DNA of 64,000 bases, from assembly GCF_013155465.1 (NCBI RefSeq), contig NZ_JABJVX010000001.1, forward strand, positions 310,001 through 374,000, given 5' to 3'. The translations under genes and the position numbers were made by a program. Under the pieces are notes generated by a model. It was given only the letters and a program-made list of their open reading frames with translations. It was not told the origin of the DNA and searched no databases. The stretch is from Alterinioella nitratireducens (GTDB lineage: Bacteria; Pseudomonadota; Alphaproteobacteria; Rhodobacterales; Rhodobacteraceae). Shown in pieces: positions 27,793 to 36,031 of this stretch (its first letter is position 1; the number at the start of each line of letters is the position of its first letter).

Positions 27793-28260
27793 ATGAATGA
27801 CTTGATGACACTGGCCGCGGCCGGTCTCTTGGTGATGACGGTATCCGCGCAGGCGCAGACCACTTCCGTCGGGCACGGTGTGTCCGAGAGCGAGGTTGTC
27901 CCGATCAGCGAGAGCCTCATCCTGATCAACGCACGGACGATGTATACCGACATCGTGTCCGACGACATGGACAACCCGTTGCTGAATGCGACCGGCCCCT
28001 GCACCGGGACGATCCTGATCAATGCGGGTGTCGTATCGGGCGGCGGCTATTGTCATTACACCGATGCCTCGGGCGATCAGGCCGTGGTCAGGTGGGACGC
28101 CGAGGGAATGAGCGCCGAGGGGCGCACCCTGGGAAGCTGGAGCGTCGTTGGCGGGACCGGCTCGTGGATGACGCGCACGGGCGGCGGCGGTTTCGATGCC
28201 GGGACCGGTGCGGACGGTGCCTATACCAACAATATCTCGGGCGGTTTCACGATGAACTGA
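27793..28260 (+). CDS. Exported hypothetical protein, glycine/serine-rich
   Basis: The 155-residue protein has a signal peptide ending SAQAQ and a mature part of short beta strands rich in Gly, Ser and Thr (TILINAGVVSGGGYCHYTD, GSWSVVGGTGSWMTRTGGGGFDAGTG). It has two cysteines that could form a disulfide. AGGGGAAG stands ahead of ATG 27793. I do not recognise a family beyond a general resemblance to small exported beta proteins. Confidence 0.65.
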   Translation: MNDLMTLAAAGLLVMTVSAQAQTTSVGHGVSESEVVPISESLILINARTMYTDIVSDDMDNPLLNATGPCTGTILINAGVVSGGGYCHYTDASGDQAVVRWDAEGMSAEGRTLGSWSVVGGTGSWMTRTGGGGFDAGTGADGAYTNNISGGFTMN

Positions 28261-28315
28261 GCCCGATGGGTCGGCAGGCCGGGCACGGCCTGTGGCCCCG
28301 AACGCAAGGCCCGGG

Positions 28316-28345
28316 ATCCCCCGATTCGCAAGAGGCGGGGGATTT
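28316..28345 (+). terminator. Possible terminator after the exported hypothetical gene
   Basis: ATCCCCCG (28316-28323) pairs with CGGGGGAT (28336-28343), followed by a short TTT. The T-run is weak. Confidence 0.4.
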
Positions 28346-28431
28346 CGCGTCTCGGTTGGTCTTGGCGGCGATGGCGGGTTGAAACCCCGGCCTTCAGCGG
28401 GTCAGATGGGGGGCAACGCGAGGAGACCAAC

Positions 28432-28758
28432 ATGCACCTCTACGGGCTGAAAAACTGCGATACCTGCCGCAAGGCGATGAAGGCGCTTGAAAGCGCGGGG
28501 CATACGGTGCGGTTTCAGGATATTCGGGCCGAACCTCTGGAGCGCGAGACGCTTGCGGCGTTTCACGCGGCGTTCGGCGCGGCGTTGCTGAACACGCGGT
28601 CAACCACCTGGCGCGGGCTGTCCGAGGCGGAGCGGGGCCGCGATCCGCTCGATCTGATGGAGGACCACCCGGCGCTGATGAAGCGCCCGGTGATCCGGGA
28701 CGATACCGGCGCGCTGCATCTGGGGTGGGGCAGGCCGGTTCAGGCGAAGCTGGTCTGA
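28432..28758 (+). CDS. Spx/ArsC (YffB-like) family protein
   Basis: The 108-residue thioredoxin-fold protein has the GLKNCDTCRKAMKALE start with a CxxC pair (Cys9, Cys12) and RSTTWRGLSEAER, PALMKRPVI and GWGRP as in the ArsC/Spx/YffB group. Arsenate reduction cannot be inferred from this alone. Its 3' end overlaps the convergent DoxX gene of the bufferin-like operon by 19 bases. Confidence 0.85.
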   Translation: MHLYGLKNCDTCRKAMKALESAGHTVRFQDIRAEPLERETLAAFHAAFGAALLNTRSTTWRGLSEAERGRDPLDLMEDHPALMKRPVIRDDTGALHLGWGRPVQAKLV

Positions 28759-29309
28759 GGCTGCAACCGCGACCGCAGAAGCGCGTCGACCGAGAGCGGC
28801 CCGCCCCCCCGGACCACGAGGTAGAGCAGCAGGAAGACCCAGAAGGCGCGCTGGTCGAGGATCAGCCCGTCCGAGGCAGCGTCGAACCAGCTGCCGCGAT
28901 CCTCTGCGCTTACGCCATGGCCGAAGATATCGACCCAGGATTGCGCCACGACAAAGCCGATCATGCCAAGCGCGCCGAGGCGGGTGAGAAGCCCGACCAC
29001 CACCAGCAGCGGCAGGATGAACTCGCCCCAGGTGGCAAAGAGCACCACGATCCGCCAGAACCCGCCCAACTGGCTGGCGTCATAGCTCACGGCCTCGGAC
29101 ATGCGGGGCAGGATCTGGGCATAGGCGTTGAAATTGGGCTGGAAGATACCGGTGAGCCCCACGCCAATCTTGGTCAGGCCGGAATTCCAGTAATAGAGCA
29201 GCAGGGTGCCGGCAAAGACCAGCCGCGCCAGCGTCGGCATGAGGATGGGGGCGATACGGGCCTCAAGCGTGCCGAAGAGGCGATCATAGAGCGAGATGAG
29301 GGCGGTCAT
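28740..29309 (-). CDS. DoxX-family membrane protein of the bufferin-like operon
   Basis: The 189-residue protein has four or five membrane helices and the DoxX marks LARLVFAGTLLLYYWNSGLTKI, ATWGEFILPLLVVVGLLTRLGALGMIGFV and a final RAFWVFLLLYLVVRGGGPLSVDALL. DoxX proteins are often the fourth gene of DUF2282-DUF692-DUF2063 operons (bufD/gigD position). Its ATG lies two bases after the stop of the DUF2063 gene. The molecular role is not established. I infer a part in handling the metallophore or in redox support of the membrane. Confidence 0.88.
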   Translation of the reverse strand: MTALISLYDRLFGTLEARIAPILMPTLARLVFAGTLLLYYWNSGLTKIGVGLTGIFQPNFNAYAQILPRMSEAVSYDASQLGGFWRIVVLFATWGEFILPLLVVVGLLTRLGALGMIGFVVAQSWVDIFGHGVSAEDRGSWFDAASDGLILDQRAFWVFLLLYLVVRGGGPLSVDALLRSRLQPQTSFA

Positions 29310-29311
29310 GG

Positions 29312-30049
29312 TCAGGGCCTTTCGGAGAGGGTCAGCGCGGCAGAGCCGAGGAAGAGGGTCATGAGCGCGGCGATGTCGGCGCGGGGGGCGGCGGCAAGCG
29401 TCGCCTCCAGCGCGGCACCGAGCGTTGTGGTGCCGTCGAGCGCCCGGGCCAGCTCCAGCCCGCCTTGCGGCAGCAGGTGCGGGGCGGGGTCGAACTGGGG
29501 CCGGGTGATCATGACCGCCTCGGCCCCGGCTTGCGGCTTGGGGGCGCCGGGTTCGGTGTTGTAGCGCCAGATCGACAGCACCGGGTGGGCGGAGGAGAGC
29601 AGCACCGTGGCGGGGGCAAGGCGCGGGCTAAGGGCCATCAGCGCCTCGGGGTCGCGGCCCTCGGGTGTCAGCGGCGCGGCGTCGGCGGCGTGGTATGAGC
29701 GGCGGATGCCAAGCTCCAGCCGGGCAATATCGGCGAGATAGGGATAGGCGGCGAGCGGCGCGAAACCGTCGAGAAAGCCTGGCATTTCCGCGCCATATTG
29801 CGACAGGGCGCGGCTTGTGGGCGGGTGGGCGCGCAGGTGGATCAGGGCAAGCTGGCGGAACGTGGCCTGACCCAGAAGCTTGACCAGCACCGGAAACCCG
29901 GTCTCAAGCGCGTCGGCCAGCGAGGCGGTGACGTTGTTGCGATAGACGTCGAAACGCCTGCCCGCCGGACGGCCCGCCGGATCGGTCAGGCCCTCGGGCG
30001 GCGCGGCGTCGGGGGTCAACAGGGCGGTTGTGAACTCATGCGCGTCCAT
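29312..30049 (-). CDS. DUF2063 partner protein of the MNIO enzyme (BufC-like)
   Basis: The 245-residue protein starts MDAHEFTTALLTPDA, then RRFDVYRNNVTASLADALETGFPVLVKLLG and YLADIARLELGIRRSYHAADA. These are the clear marks of the DUF2063 N-terminal domain that recognises the RiPP precursor and works with the DUF692 enzyme. The C-terminal half (about 150-245) is the usual small alpha/beta domain. I start at ATG 30049, four bases after the DUF692 stop. The longer frame antisense to that gene is rejected. Confidence 0.9.
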   Translation of the reverse strand: MDAHEFTTALLTPDAAPPEGLTDPAGRPAGRRFDVYRNNVTASLADALETGFPVLVKLLGQATFRQLALIHLRAHPPTSRALSQYGAEMPGFLDGFAPLAAYPYLADIARLELGIRRSYHAADAAPLTPEGRDPEALMALSPRLAPATVLLSSAHPVLSIWRYNTEPGAPKPQAGAEAVMITRPQFDPAPHLLPQGGLELARALDGTTTLGAALEATLAAAPRADIAALMTLFLGSAALTLSERP

Positions 30050-30053
30050 CGGT

Positions 30054-30911
30054 TCAGGCCGGGACAAGATGCGCGTCGGCGCGGGCGGCCTCGGCGCGAA
30101 GGGTGGCAAAATCGGGCACGTTGTTGTCCCATTCGATGAGCGTCGGCTTCGGCCCCCCGCGCGCGATGGTGTGGGCGTAGAGGCTCCAGACCGGATCGAC
30201 CACCTCGGAGCCATGCGCGTCGATCAGCAAGGGCGCGCCATGCTCATCCTCATCCTCGTCATGGCCGCCCAGATGGATCTCGCCGACCGCGTCCAGCGGG
30301 AAGGCGTCGATATAGGAGACCGGGTCGGTCTGCTGGTTCACGGCGGAGACGAAGACATTGTTGACGTCGAGCAGCAGGCCACAGCCCGAACGGCGCGCGA
30401 TCTCGGCCAGGAAATCGACCTCCTGCATCGTGGTCTCCTCGAAGGCGAGGTAGGTGGAGGGGTTTTCCAGGAGCAATCGGCGGCCAAGCGCGTCTTGCAC
30501 CTGGTCGATATGGGTGACGACACGGGCCAGCGTTTCGTCGGTATAGGGCAGGGGCAACAGGTCGTTGAAATAGGCCCCGCCATGCGTGGACCAGGCCAGA
30601 TGTTCCGAGAAACTGGCGGGGTTCAGCCAGTCGCAGAGATGCTTGAGCCGGGCGATATGGTCGGCGTCCAACGCGGTCTCGCCGCCGATGGAAAGGCCGA
30701 CGCCATGGACGGAAATGGGGAAGTGTTCCGAGAGGGCGCGCAGTTGCGCCAGCGGCCTGCCACCATCGCCCATGTAGTTTTCCGCGTGGATTTCCAGCCA
30801 CTTGACCGGTCCGGGATCGGCGCGCAGATCGGCGAAATGCGGTGCCTTGTAGCCGATGCCGGCGGCATGGGGCAGGGTTCTGGGGCCGGTGTCATACATG
30901 ATTGCGGTCAT
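30054..30911 (-). CDS. DUF692 multinuclear non-heme iron oxygenase (BufB-like MNIO)
   Basis: The 285-residue TIM-barrel enzyme belongs to the MNIO family. Members use two or three irons and O2 to modify cysteines of peptide precursors, in bufferins to thiooxazole-type rings. Candidate metal ligands are visible in the conserved places: His69 ([10 protein letters not shown]), His104 (SEHLAW), Glu149 (LLENPS), Asp182 ([13 protein letters not shown]), His213/His217 (EIHLGGH), His233 (IDAHG) and Glu260 ([10 protein letters not shown]). Full length. It lies between the four-cysteine precursor gene and the DUF2063 partner. Confidence 0.93.
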   Translation of the reverse strand: MTAIMYDTGPRTLPHAAGIGYKAPHFADLRADPGPVKWLEIHAENYMGDGGRPLAQLRALSEHFPISVHGVGLSIGGETALDADHIARLKHLCDWLNPASFSEHLAWSTHGGAYFNDLLPLPYTDETLARVVTHIDQVQDALGRRLLLENPSTYLAFEETTMQEVDFLAEIARRSGCGLLLDVNNVFVSAVNQQTDPVSYIDAFPLDAVGEIHLGGHDEDEDEHGAPLLIDAHGSEVVDPVWSLYAHTIARGGPKPTLIEWDNNVPDFATLRAEAARADAHLVPA

Positions 30912-30948
30912 CCTCGGGCAGTGGGTCGGGGACGTCTCGGGCAGGGGT

Positions 30949-30977
30949 GGGGCGCGCGGATCAGGGCCGCGCGCCCC
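30949..30977 (-). promoter_or_regulatory. Strong hairpin between precursor and enzyme genes
   Basis: An 11-bp perfect stem, GGGGCGCGCGG with CCGCGCGCCCC, seven-base loop, sits in the 77-base gap between the DUF2282 stop and the DUF692 start. No T-run follows on the minus strand, so it is not a classical terminator. It could stabilise the precursor mRNA or partly attenuate read-through. Confidence 0.6.
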
Positions 30978-30988
30978 TGGTGGTCGCC

Positions 30989-31351
30989 TTACATCATCGT
31001 GTCGCGATATTGCGCCAGGACCTCGTCGGTCAGACCCTCGGGCAGGTCGCGCGCCAGACCCATGTAGCCGTCCGCCTCAAGCGAGGCTTCGGATTCGCCC
31101 ATCCGGTCGCCCGGCAGCTCGATCTCGGCGCAGGTGCCGGCGGGAACCAGCATCCAGGCGTTGCCCTGGTAGTCGATCGTCGAGGTGCCCGCGCAGGTGG
31201 TGCCGGGACCGGCGGCGCAGCCGTTTTCACCGGCGAGCGACACGCCATAGCATTTCTCCATTTCCTGCGCCGATGCGCCGGTGGCCCCGATGGACCCGAT
31301 GGCGGTTGCGACGGCGCCGAGAATGGCGAGGGATTTGAGTTGAGTCGACAT
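30989..31351 (-). CDS. DUF2282 bufferin-type precursor peptide (BufA1-like)
   Basis: The 120-residue protein has a Sec-type signal peptide (1-29, ending ASA-Q) and a core with four cysteines at 34, 45, 53 and 74. They are set in EKCYGV, NGCAAG, TTCAGT and AGTCAEI, the layout of DUF2282 (BufA1/GigA) proteins. These are exported peptides whose cysteines are modified by the MNIO enzyme and which sequester copper in the periplasm. ATG 31351 is chosen because GGGAG precedes it and the leader starts there. Unusually, 46 residues follow Cys74, with an acidic tail ([14 protein letters not shown]... [11 protein letters not shown]). It is first in the operon. Confidence 0.92.
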   Translation of the reverse strand: MSTQLKSLAILGAVATAIGSIGATGASAQEMEKCYGVSLAGENGCAAGPGTTCAGTSTIDYQGNAWMLVPAGTCAEIELPGDRMGESEASLEADGYMGLARDLPEGLTDEVLAQYRDTMM

Positions 31352-31707
31352 GTGGAAAGCTCCCGTAAGATTGTTGTTCTGGTGTCCCGGCCCGGTCATC
31401 GGACCTGACGGGGATAGACGTAACGGGCCAATGCGATCACTGGCCAATCACACCCCTGTCAAGCACGTGGGCGTGACCAGACGTCAGCGGCGAGTGAGGC
31501 GGGGTGGCGTTGGGAGCGCCTCTATTTTTCATTCAAGAACAGATTGTTATGCTGATCTAGGGCGTCTTGCGCCCGGAGCCTTCCGTAACGGCACTTCGCG
31601 TTTTGCGGGAAAATGTTTCAGCCCTCTCGCCCCGGTTCGCCTTGGAATGGGCGCGCCGCCCGCCTATCTGGACCCAAGGCGACACCGGTATTGGCAGGAG
31701 ACCACCC
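31352..31707. promoter_or_regulatory. Divergent promoter region of the bufferin-like operon
   Basis: 356 bases with no supported gene between the precursor gene (minus) and a small membrane protein gene (plus). On the minus strand a perfect -35 box TTGACA lies at 31457-31462. The best -10 at 17 bases is only TGATCG, so activator help or another sigma factor is likely. The inverted pair GGCCA/TGGCC (31427-31445) overlaps that -10 and could be an operator. I saw no ECF-type GGAAC/GTAAC box. Confidence 0.35.
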
Positions 31708-32076
31708 ATGCGCAACGCGGCCCTCACCCTGGGCATCATCGGCGGCATTCTTGGAATGATCGTGGGATTTTTCGGCTATGGCTATGTCGCCTTCATCGAC
31801 TATTTCGGCGAGGTGCCGGATGTCGCGCGCCAGGTCGAGAACCCCGACCTGATCCGCGCGGTCAGCATCGTGTCTCCGGTGCTGGCGCTGGCAGGCGGGG
31901 CGATGGCACGGGCGCGGGCGCTTTGGGCCGGCATCCTGTTGCTGATCTCGACCGCGGGGATGTATTACGCCTTCGGCTTCGGCGTCTTCACGATGTTTCC
32001 CTTGGCGCTGACCGGTCTGGCCGGGATCCTGGCCCTCGCGGCGGGCCGCCCGGATGAGGAAGTGAGCCATTTCTGA
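31708..32076 (+). CDS. Small polytopic membrane protein (DUF4064-like)
   Basis: The 122-residue protein is almost all membrane: four hydrophobic stretches, beginning ALTLGIIGGILGMIVGFFGYGYV, with a short hydrophilic loop (DYFGEVPDVARQVENPDL) after the first. GGCAGGAG lies eight bases before ATG 31708. The glycine-rich first helix recalls DUF4064 proteins, but the match is by memory only. Role unknown. Confidence 0.6.
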   Translation: MRNAALTLGIIGGILGMIVGFFGYGYVAFIDYFGEVPDVARQVENPDLIRAVSIVSPVLALAGGAMARARALWAGILLLISTAGMYYAFGFGVFTMFPLALTGLAGILALAAGRPDEEVSHF

Positions 32077-32082
32077 CGGATG

Positions 32083-32110
32083 TGTCAGGTTTACCTGACA
32101 GACCTGTCAG
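32083..32110. promoter_or_regulatory. Interlocked palindromes, operator-like
   Basis: TGTCAGGT-TT-ACCTGACA (32083-32100) is a perfect palindrome. Its right arm also pairs with the next CTGTCAG (CTGACAG-AC-CTGTCAG, 32095-32110). Three alternating half-sites thus stand in 28 bases, 22 bases before the start of the next gene. The layout suits a dimeric regulator such as a LuxR- or GntR-type protein. It could also be a hairpin in the leader. Confidence 0.5.
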
Positions 32111-32131
32111 CTTTTCTTGCGGGAGGCCGTC

Positions 32132-32689
32132 TTGGCGACACCGAAATTCCTGATGGCGGGCGCGCTGGCGCTGACGCTGCTTGCCGACCCGCTTGCGGCG
32201 CAGGAGGAGGTGCCGCTGGCCGACCGCTTTCACCCGACAGCGACCCATAGCGTGAATGAGCTGCGCCCGATCTGGAGCGCGCAGGGGATCCGCGCCTATG
32301 ACCGCGCCATGGCCCGGTTTCCCGACCTTGCCGCCTGCCTGCGCGCGGACGATCCGGGGGCGGCCCCCGTTTTCAACTGGCGCGCGATGCGCAGCGAGGA
32401 GGCGGTCGAACTCTGCCTGTTCCTGAAAGCCGAGACGTTGGACGGTCCCGAGGCGCTGGTGACCTGGCTGGAAGGGCAGGGGTTCCGGGCGCAGGTGCTG
32501 AGCAACGTCTTTCCTGCTGGCACCCGGTTGGTGGATGCCGGTTTCGCGGGCGATCATGCCGACGCGCCAGTGTTTCGAGGCTGGAACTTCCTGTTCGCGC
32601 GCTGGTTCGCCGATGGCTTTTCCGTCGGTATCCGCTTCGATGCCGCCGACAGGCCGGTCTCGGTCAATCTGACGTTCAACTATCTCTAG
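32132..32689 (+). CDS. Exported hypothetical protein
   Basis: The 185-residue protein begins at TTG 32132, directly after GGGAGG, with a signal peptide (ATPKFLMAGALALTLLADPLAAQEE). The mature part has two cysteines and a C-terminal beta stretch rich in aromatics (WNFLFARWFADGFSVGIRFDAADRPVSVNLTFNYL). I know no family. The interlocked palindrome upstream suggests specific control. Confidence 0.6.
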   Translation: MATPKFLMAGALALTLLADPLAAQEEVPLADRFHPTATHSVNELRPIWSAQGIRAYDRAMARFPDLAACLRADDPGAAPVFNWRAMRSEEAVELCLFLKAETLDGPEALVTWLEGQGFRAQVLSNVFPAGTRLVDAGFAGDHADAPVFRGWNFLFARWFADGFSVGIRFDAADRPVSVNLTFNYL

Positions 32690-32779
32690 GCGCTGCCCGG
32701 TCAAACCGCGCCCTGCGCCACATTGGTGCCACAAAACCATGGCTAATTCGGTGAAAAATAACCGAATAACGAGGCAGCG

Positions 32780-33820
32780 ATGCGGATCACCGCGATTACC
32801 CCGATGCGAAACGAGGGCCCCTATATTGTCGAGTGGCTGGCCCATAACCTGCGCCTTGGGGTCAATGATTTTCTTGTTTTTTCAAACGATTGCAGTGACG
32901 GCACCGATCTGATCCTGGAACGTCTGGACGAATTGGGGCTGATCCGACACATGCCGAACCCCTCCACGCTTCTGAAAAACCCGCGCCACCACATCCAGTT
33001 GATCAAGTATATCAACAAGATGCCGCGCCTGCGGCGGTCGGACTGGGTGATCAACCTGGATGCGGATGAATTCATCTCGGTCAATACCGGCAAGGGGCGG
33101 CTGGAAGACCTGTTCAATGCCGTGCCCGAGGCCGATGCGGTCTCGCTCTCGCTGCTCAATTACGGCTGCAACGGGTTCCTGCATATCGCCGAGAACAACG
33201 CGCTCCAGACCGAAGCCTTCACCCGCTGCAACCCCAGGGGCGAGGGCTTTGCCGCAATCAAGAGCTTCATGCGCGGCGCCTCGCCCTGCCGGACCTTCGC
33301 CAATAACGCGCCCATCTATGATGCGAAGAACCGGCCCGATGTGGCCTGGGTCAATGGTGACGGGGCGCTGATCGACGCGGGCCGGGACGCCAAGGCCGTG
33401 AAGGGACTGCCGCCTGAGCAGTCAGGCCATGCGCTTGCCCATATCAACCATTACTCGGTGCGCTCGATGCAGGGGTTCCTGATCAAGCGCGACCGGGGCA
33501 GCGCCAATCCCATCGCGGGGGCCGAGACCTCGGACCTGCGCTGGAAGGATGCGCGGCGCTACTGGACCAAGCATGATCGCAATGACGTGGAGGACCGCTG
33601 CCTGGCCGATCGCGCCACGCAATTGCGCGCGGGCGTCGAGGAATTGCTGCGCGATACGGAATTGCGCGCCCTGCACGACAAATCGCTGGCTTGGCACCGC
33701 AAACGGGCGCGCAAGCTGCGCAAGAATCCCGACTATGCGGACCTCCTGAAGACCATCCGCCGCCTGCACCGCCAGAGCAAACCCGCCGAGCCGCAACCGG
33801 AGCTGCAACTGGCCGGGTAG
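32780..33820 (+). CDS. Glycosyltransferase family 2-like protein
   Basis: The 346-residue protein starts ITPMRNEGPYIVEWLAHNLRLGVNDFLVFSNDCSDGT, the nucleotide-sugar binding start of this GT2-like group, and has a DADEF motif (INLDADEFISV) as the DxD metal site. The C-terminal third is basic and helical (WHRKRARKLRKNPDY). Such proteins are frequent in Rhodobacterales exopolysaccharide and surface-glycan loci, but no glycan genes are adjacent. It converges on thrS with three bases between the stops. Confidence 0.82.
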   Translation: MRITAITPMRNEGPYIVEWLAHNLRLGVNDFLVFSNDCSDGTDLILERLDELGLIRHMPNPSTLLKNPRHHIQLIKYINKMPRLRRSDWVINLDADEFISVNTGKGRLEDLFNAVPEADAVSLSLLNYGCNGFLHIAENNALQTEAFTRCNPRGEGFAAIKSFMRGASPCRTFANNAPIYDAKNRPDVAWVNGDGALIDAGRDAKAVKGLPPEQSGHALAHINHYSVRSMQGFLIKRDRGSANPIAGAETSDLRWKDARRYWTKHDRNDVEDRCLADRATQLRAGVEELLRDTELRALHDKSLAWHRKRARKLRKNPDYADLLKTIRRLHRQSKPAEPQPELQLAG

Positions 33821-33823
33821 GGG

Positions 33824-35770
33824 TCAGCGCAGGTCCGGGGCCACGGCCTCGGCGGCCAGATCGGCGGTGACGCTCTCCAGCGAGACCACCTGCGTCTGCT
33901 TCTCGCCCAACCGGCGCAGGGTGACCGTGCGGTCCTCGACCTCCTTGCGGCCGATGGCCAGGATCACCGGAACCTTGCCGACGGAATGCTCGCGCACCTT
34001 GTAGTTGATCTTTTCATTGCGGGTGTCGGCCTCGGCCCGCACGCCCGCCTTGGTCAGCGCGGCGACCACCTCGGCCACATACTCATCCGCCTCCGACACG
34101 ATCGAGGCCACGACAACCTGCCGCGGCGCCAGCCAGAAGGGCAGTTTCCCGGCCCAGTTCTCGATCAGGATGCCGATGAACCGCTCGAAGCTGCCCAGAC
34201 AGGCGCGGTGCAGCATGTAGGGCCGGTGCTTGGCCCCGTCCTCGCCGATATAGACCGCGCCGAGGCGCTCGGGCAGGTTCGGATCGACCTGGAACGTGCC
34301 GCATTGCCAGACCCGGCCGATGGCGTCGGTCAGCTTGAAATCCAGCTTGGGGCCGTAAAACGCGCCCTCGCCAGGGTCGAGCGTATAATCATGCCCGGTC
34401 TTCTTGATCGCGTTTTCCAGCGCGTTTTCAACGTGATCCCAGGATTCCTCCGACCCGACCCGCTTTTCGGGCCGGGTGGCGAACATGATCTCGAATTCTT
34501 CAAAGCCAAGATCGCGGTAAACCGAGGACAGAAACTCGATGAAGCGGGCGCATTCGGCCTCGATCTGCTCTTCGGTGCAGAAGATATGCGCGTCATCTTG
34601 CGTAAAGCCGCGCACCCGCATGATGCCATGCAGCGCGCCGGAGGGCTCATAGCGGTTGCACGAGCCAAATTCGGCCATGCGCAAGGGCAGTTCGCGATAG
34701 CTCTTCAGCCCCTGATTATAGACCTGCACATGGCAGGGGCAGTTCATCGGCTTGAGCGCGTTGATGGATTTTTCGCGCGCGTGCTCCTCGTCCACTTCGA
34801 CGATGAACATATGCTCCTGATACTTGTCCCAGTGGCCCGAGGCCTCCCACAGCTTGCGGTCGACGACCTGCGGCGTGTTGACCTCGACATAACCGCCCGC
34901 GCGCTGCTTGCGGCGCATGTAATTCTGCAACTCGGTGTAGATGGTCCAGCCATCGGGATGCCAGAAGATCTGCCCCGGGGCCTCCTCCTGCATGTGAAAG
35001 AGGTTCATCTCGCGGCCCAGTTTGCGGTGGTCGCGCTTGGCGGCCTCCTCCAGCATGGACAGATGCGCCTTGAGGTCCGCCTTGGTCTTGAAGGCGACGC
35101 CGTAGATGCGTTGCAGCATGGCGCGGTCGCTGTCGCCACGCCAATAGGCGCCCGCGACGTTCATCAGCTTGAAGGCATCGGCGGGCACCTGGCCGGTATG
35201 CTGGAAATGCGGGCCCCGGCAGAGATCCTGCCATCCCCCGTGCCAATACATGCGCAGCGGCTCATCGCCCGGAATGGCCTCGATCAGCTCGACCTTGTAA
35301 GGCTCGCCGCTGTCCTCATAGTGCCTGATCGCGCGGTCGCGCTCCCAGACCTCGGTGCGCACGGGGTCGCGGGCATTGATGATCTCGCGCATCTTCTTCT
35401 CGATACGTCCGAGGTCTTCGGGGGTGAACGGCTCCTCCCGGTCGAAATCGTAATAGAAACCGTTCTCGATCACCGGGCCGATGGTCACTTTCACATCCGG
35501 CCAGATCTCCTGCACCGCGCGGGCCATGATATGGGCGCAGTCATGGCGGATCAGTTCCAGCGCGGGCGCGTCATCGGCCAGCGTGTGAATGGCGATCCGC
35601 GCATCCGTCCCGATGGGCCATTGCAGGTCCCAATGGGCGCCGTTCACGCGCGCCGAGATGGCCTTCTTGCGCAAGGAGGTGGAAATCCCCTCGGCCACCT
35701 CTGCGGGCGTGACGCCTGCCGGAAAGTCACGGGAATTGCCATCGGGGAAAGTCAGGGAAATCTGGGCCAT
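33824..35770 (-). CDS. thrS: Threonyl-tRNA synthetase
   Basis: The 648-residue enzyme has the TGS domain (1-65), the editing domain with HxxxH-type residues ([16 protein letters not shown]) and CHV-type sites, and the class II core with [11 protein letters not shown]. Motif 2 follows ([35 protein letters not shown]), with motif 3 and the anticodon-binding domain. Normal length, typical start [17 protein letters not shown]. Confidence 0.97.
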   Translation of the reverse strand: MAQISLTFPDGNSRDFPAGVTPAEVAEGISTSLRKKAISARVNGAHWDLQWPIGTDARIAIHTLADDAPALELIRHDCAHIMARAVQEIWPDVKVTIGPVIENGFYYDFDREEPFTPEDLGRIEKKMREIINARDPVRTEVWERDRAIRHYEDSGEPYKVELIEAIPGDEPLRMYWHGGWQDLCRGPHFQHTGQVPADAFKLMNVAGAYWRGDSDRAMLQRIYGVAFKTKADLKAHLSMLEEAAKRDHRKLGREMNLFHMQEEAPGQIFWHPDGWTIYTELQNYMRRKQRAGGYVEVNTPQVVDRKLWEASGHWDKYQEHMFIVEVDEEHAREKSINALKPMNCPCHVQVYNQGLKSYRELPLRMAEFGSCNRYEPSGALHGIMRVRGFTQDDAHIFCTEEQIEAECARFIEFLSSVYRDLGFEEFEIMFATRPEKRVGSEESWDHVENALENAIKKTGHDYTLDPGEGAFYGPKLDFKLTDAIGRVWQCGTFQVDPNLPERLGAVYIGEDGAKHRPYMLHRACLGSFERFIGILIENWAGKLPFWLAPRQVVVASIVSEADEYVAEVVAALTKAGVRAEADTRNEKINYKVREHSVGKVPVILAIGRKEVEDRTVTLRRLGEKQTQVVSLESVTADLAAEAVAPDLR

Positions 35771-35875
35771 CGGCCATGCTCCTCATCGGTTTGGCGCCTA
35801 CGAAACGCCCGGTTGCGGGTGTATGAGGGGCCTAAATGGCCGCAGATCAAATCGCCGTCAACCCCGCGCCGGCCC

Positions 35876-35923
35876 TGCCCATCTTCTTGGTTCAAATACT
35901 CCCGCGGAGACGTCCGTCTCCGC
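35876..35923. repeat. Possible dispersed intergenic element with a 9-bp hairpin
   Basis: The stem GCGGAGACG / CGTCTCCGC (35904-35923) is preceded by TCTTCTTGGTTCAAATACTCC. I recall similar 'TATTTGAACCAAGAAGA' motifs between genes in many Rhodobacteraceae, but there is no second copy in this window to prove it is a repeat. It lies in the 261-base divergent gap between thrS and a hydrolase gene. Confidence 0.35.
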
Positions 35924-36031
35924 CCCCGGTCGGATTGCCACGCAATTCGACCCCTTACTGCCCCGGCGTTGGCCTTGCGTGAGCCCGCTTCTCCGGCCAC
36001 AACCTCGGCCAGGGACCAGCAGGAGGACCAG

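Noticed and set aside
28432-28758. Arsenate reductase for an ars operon
   Set aside because: No arsR or arsB nearby, and the sequence fits the wider Spx/YffB group as well.
33986-36031. Long plus-strand lead of a 930-codon frame
   Set aside because: It is antisense to thrS. Only the part from 36032, with its own AGGAGG and ATG, is a gene (ABHD10-like hydrolase).
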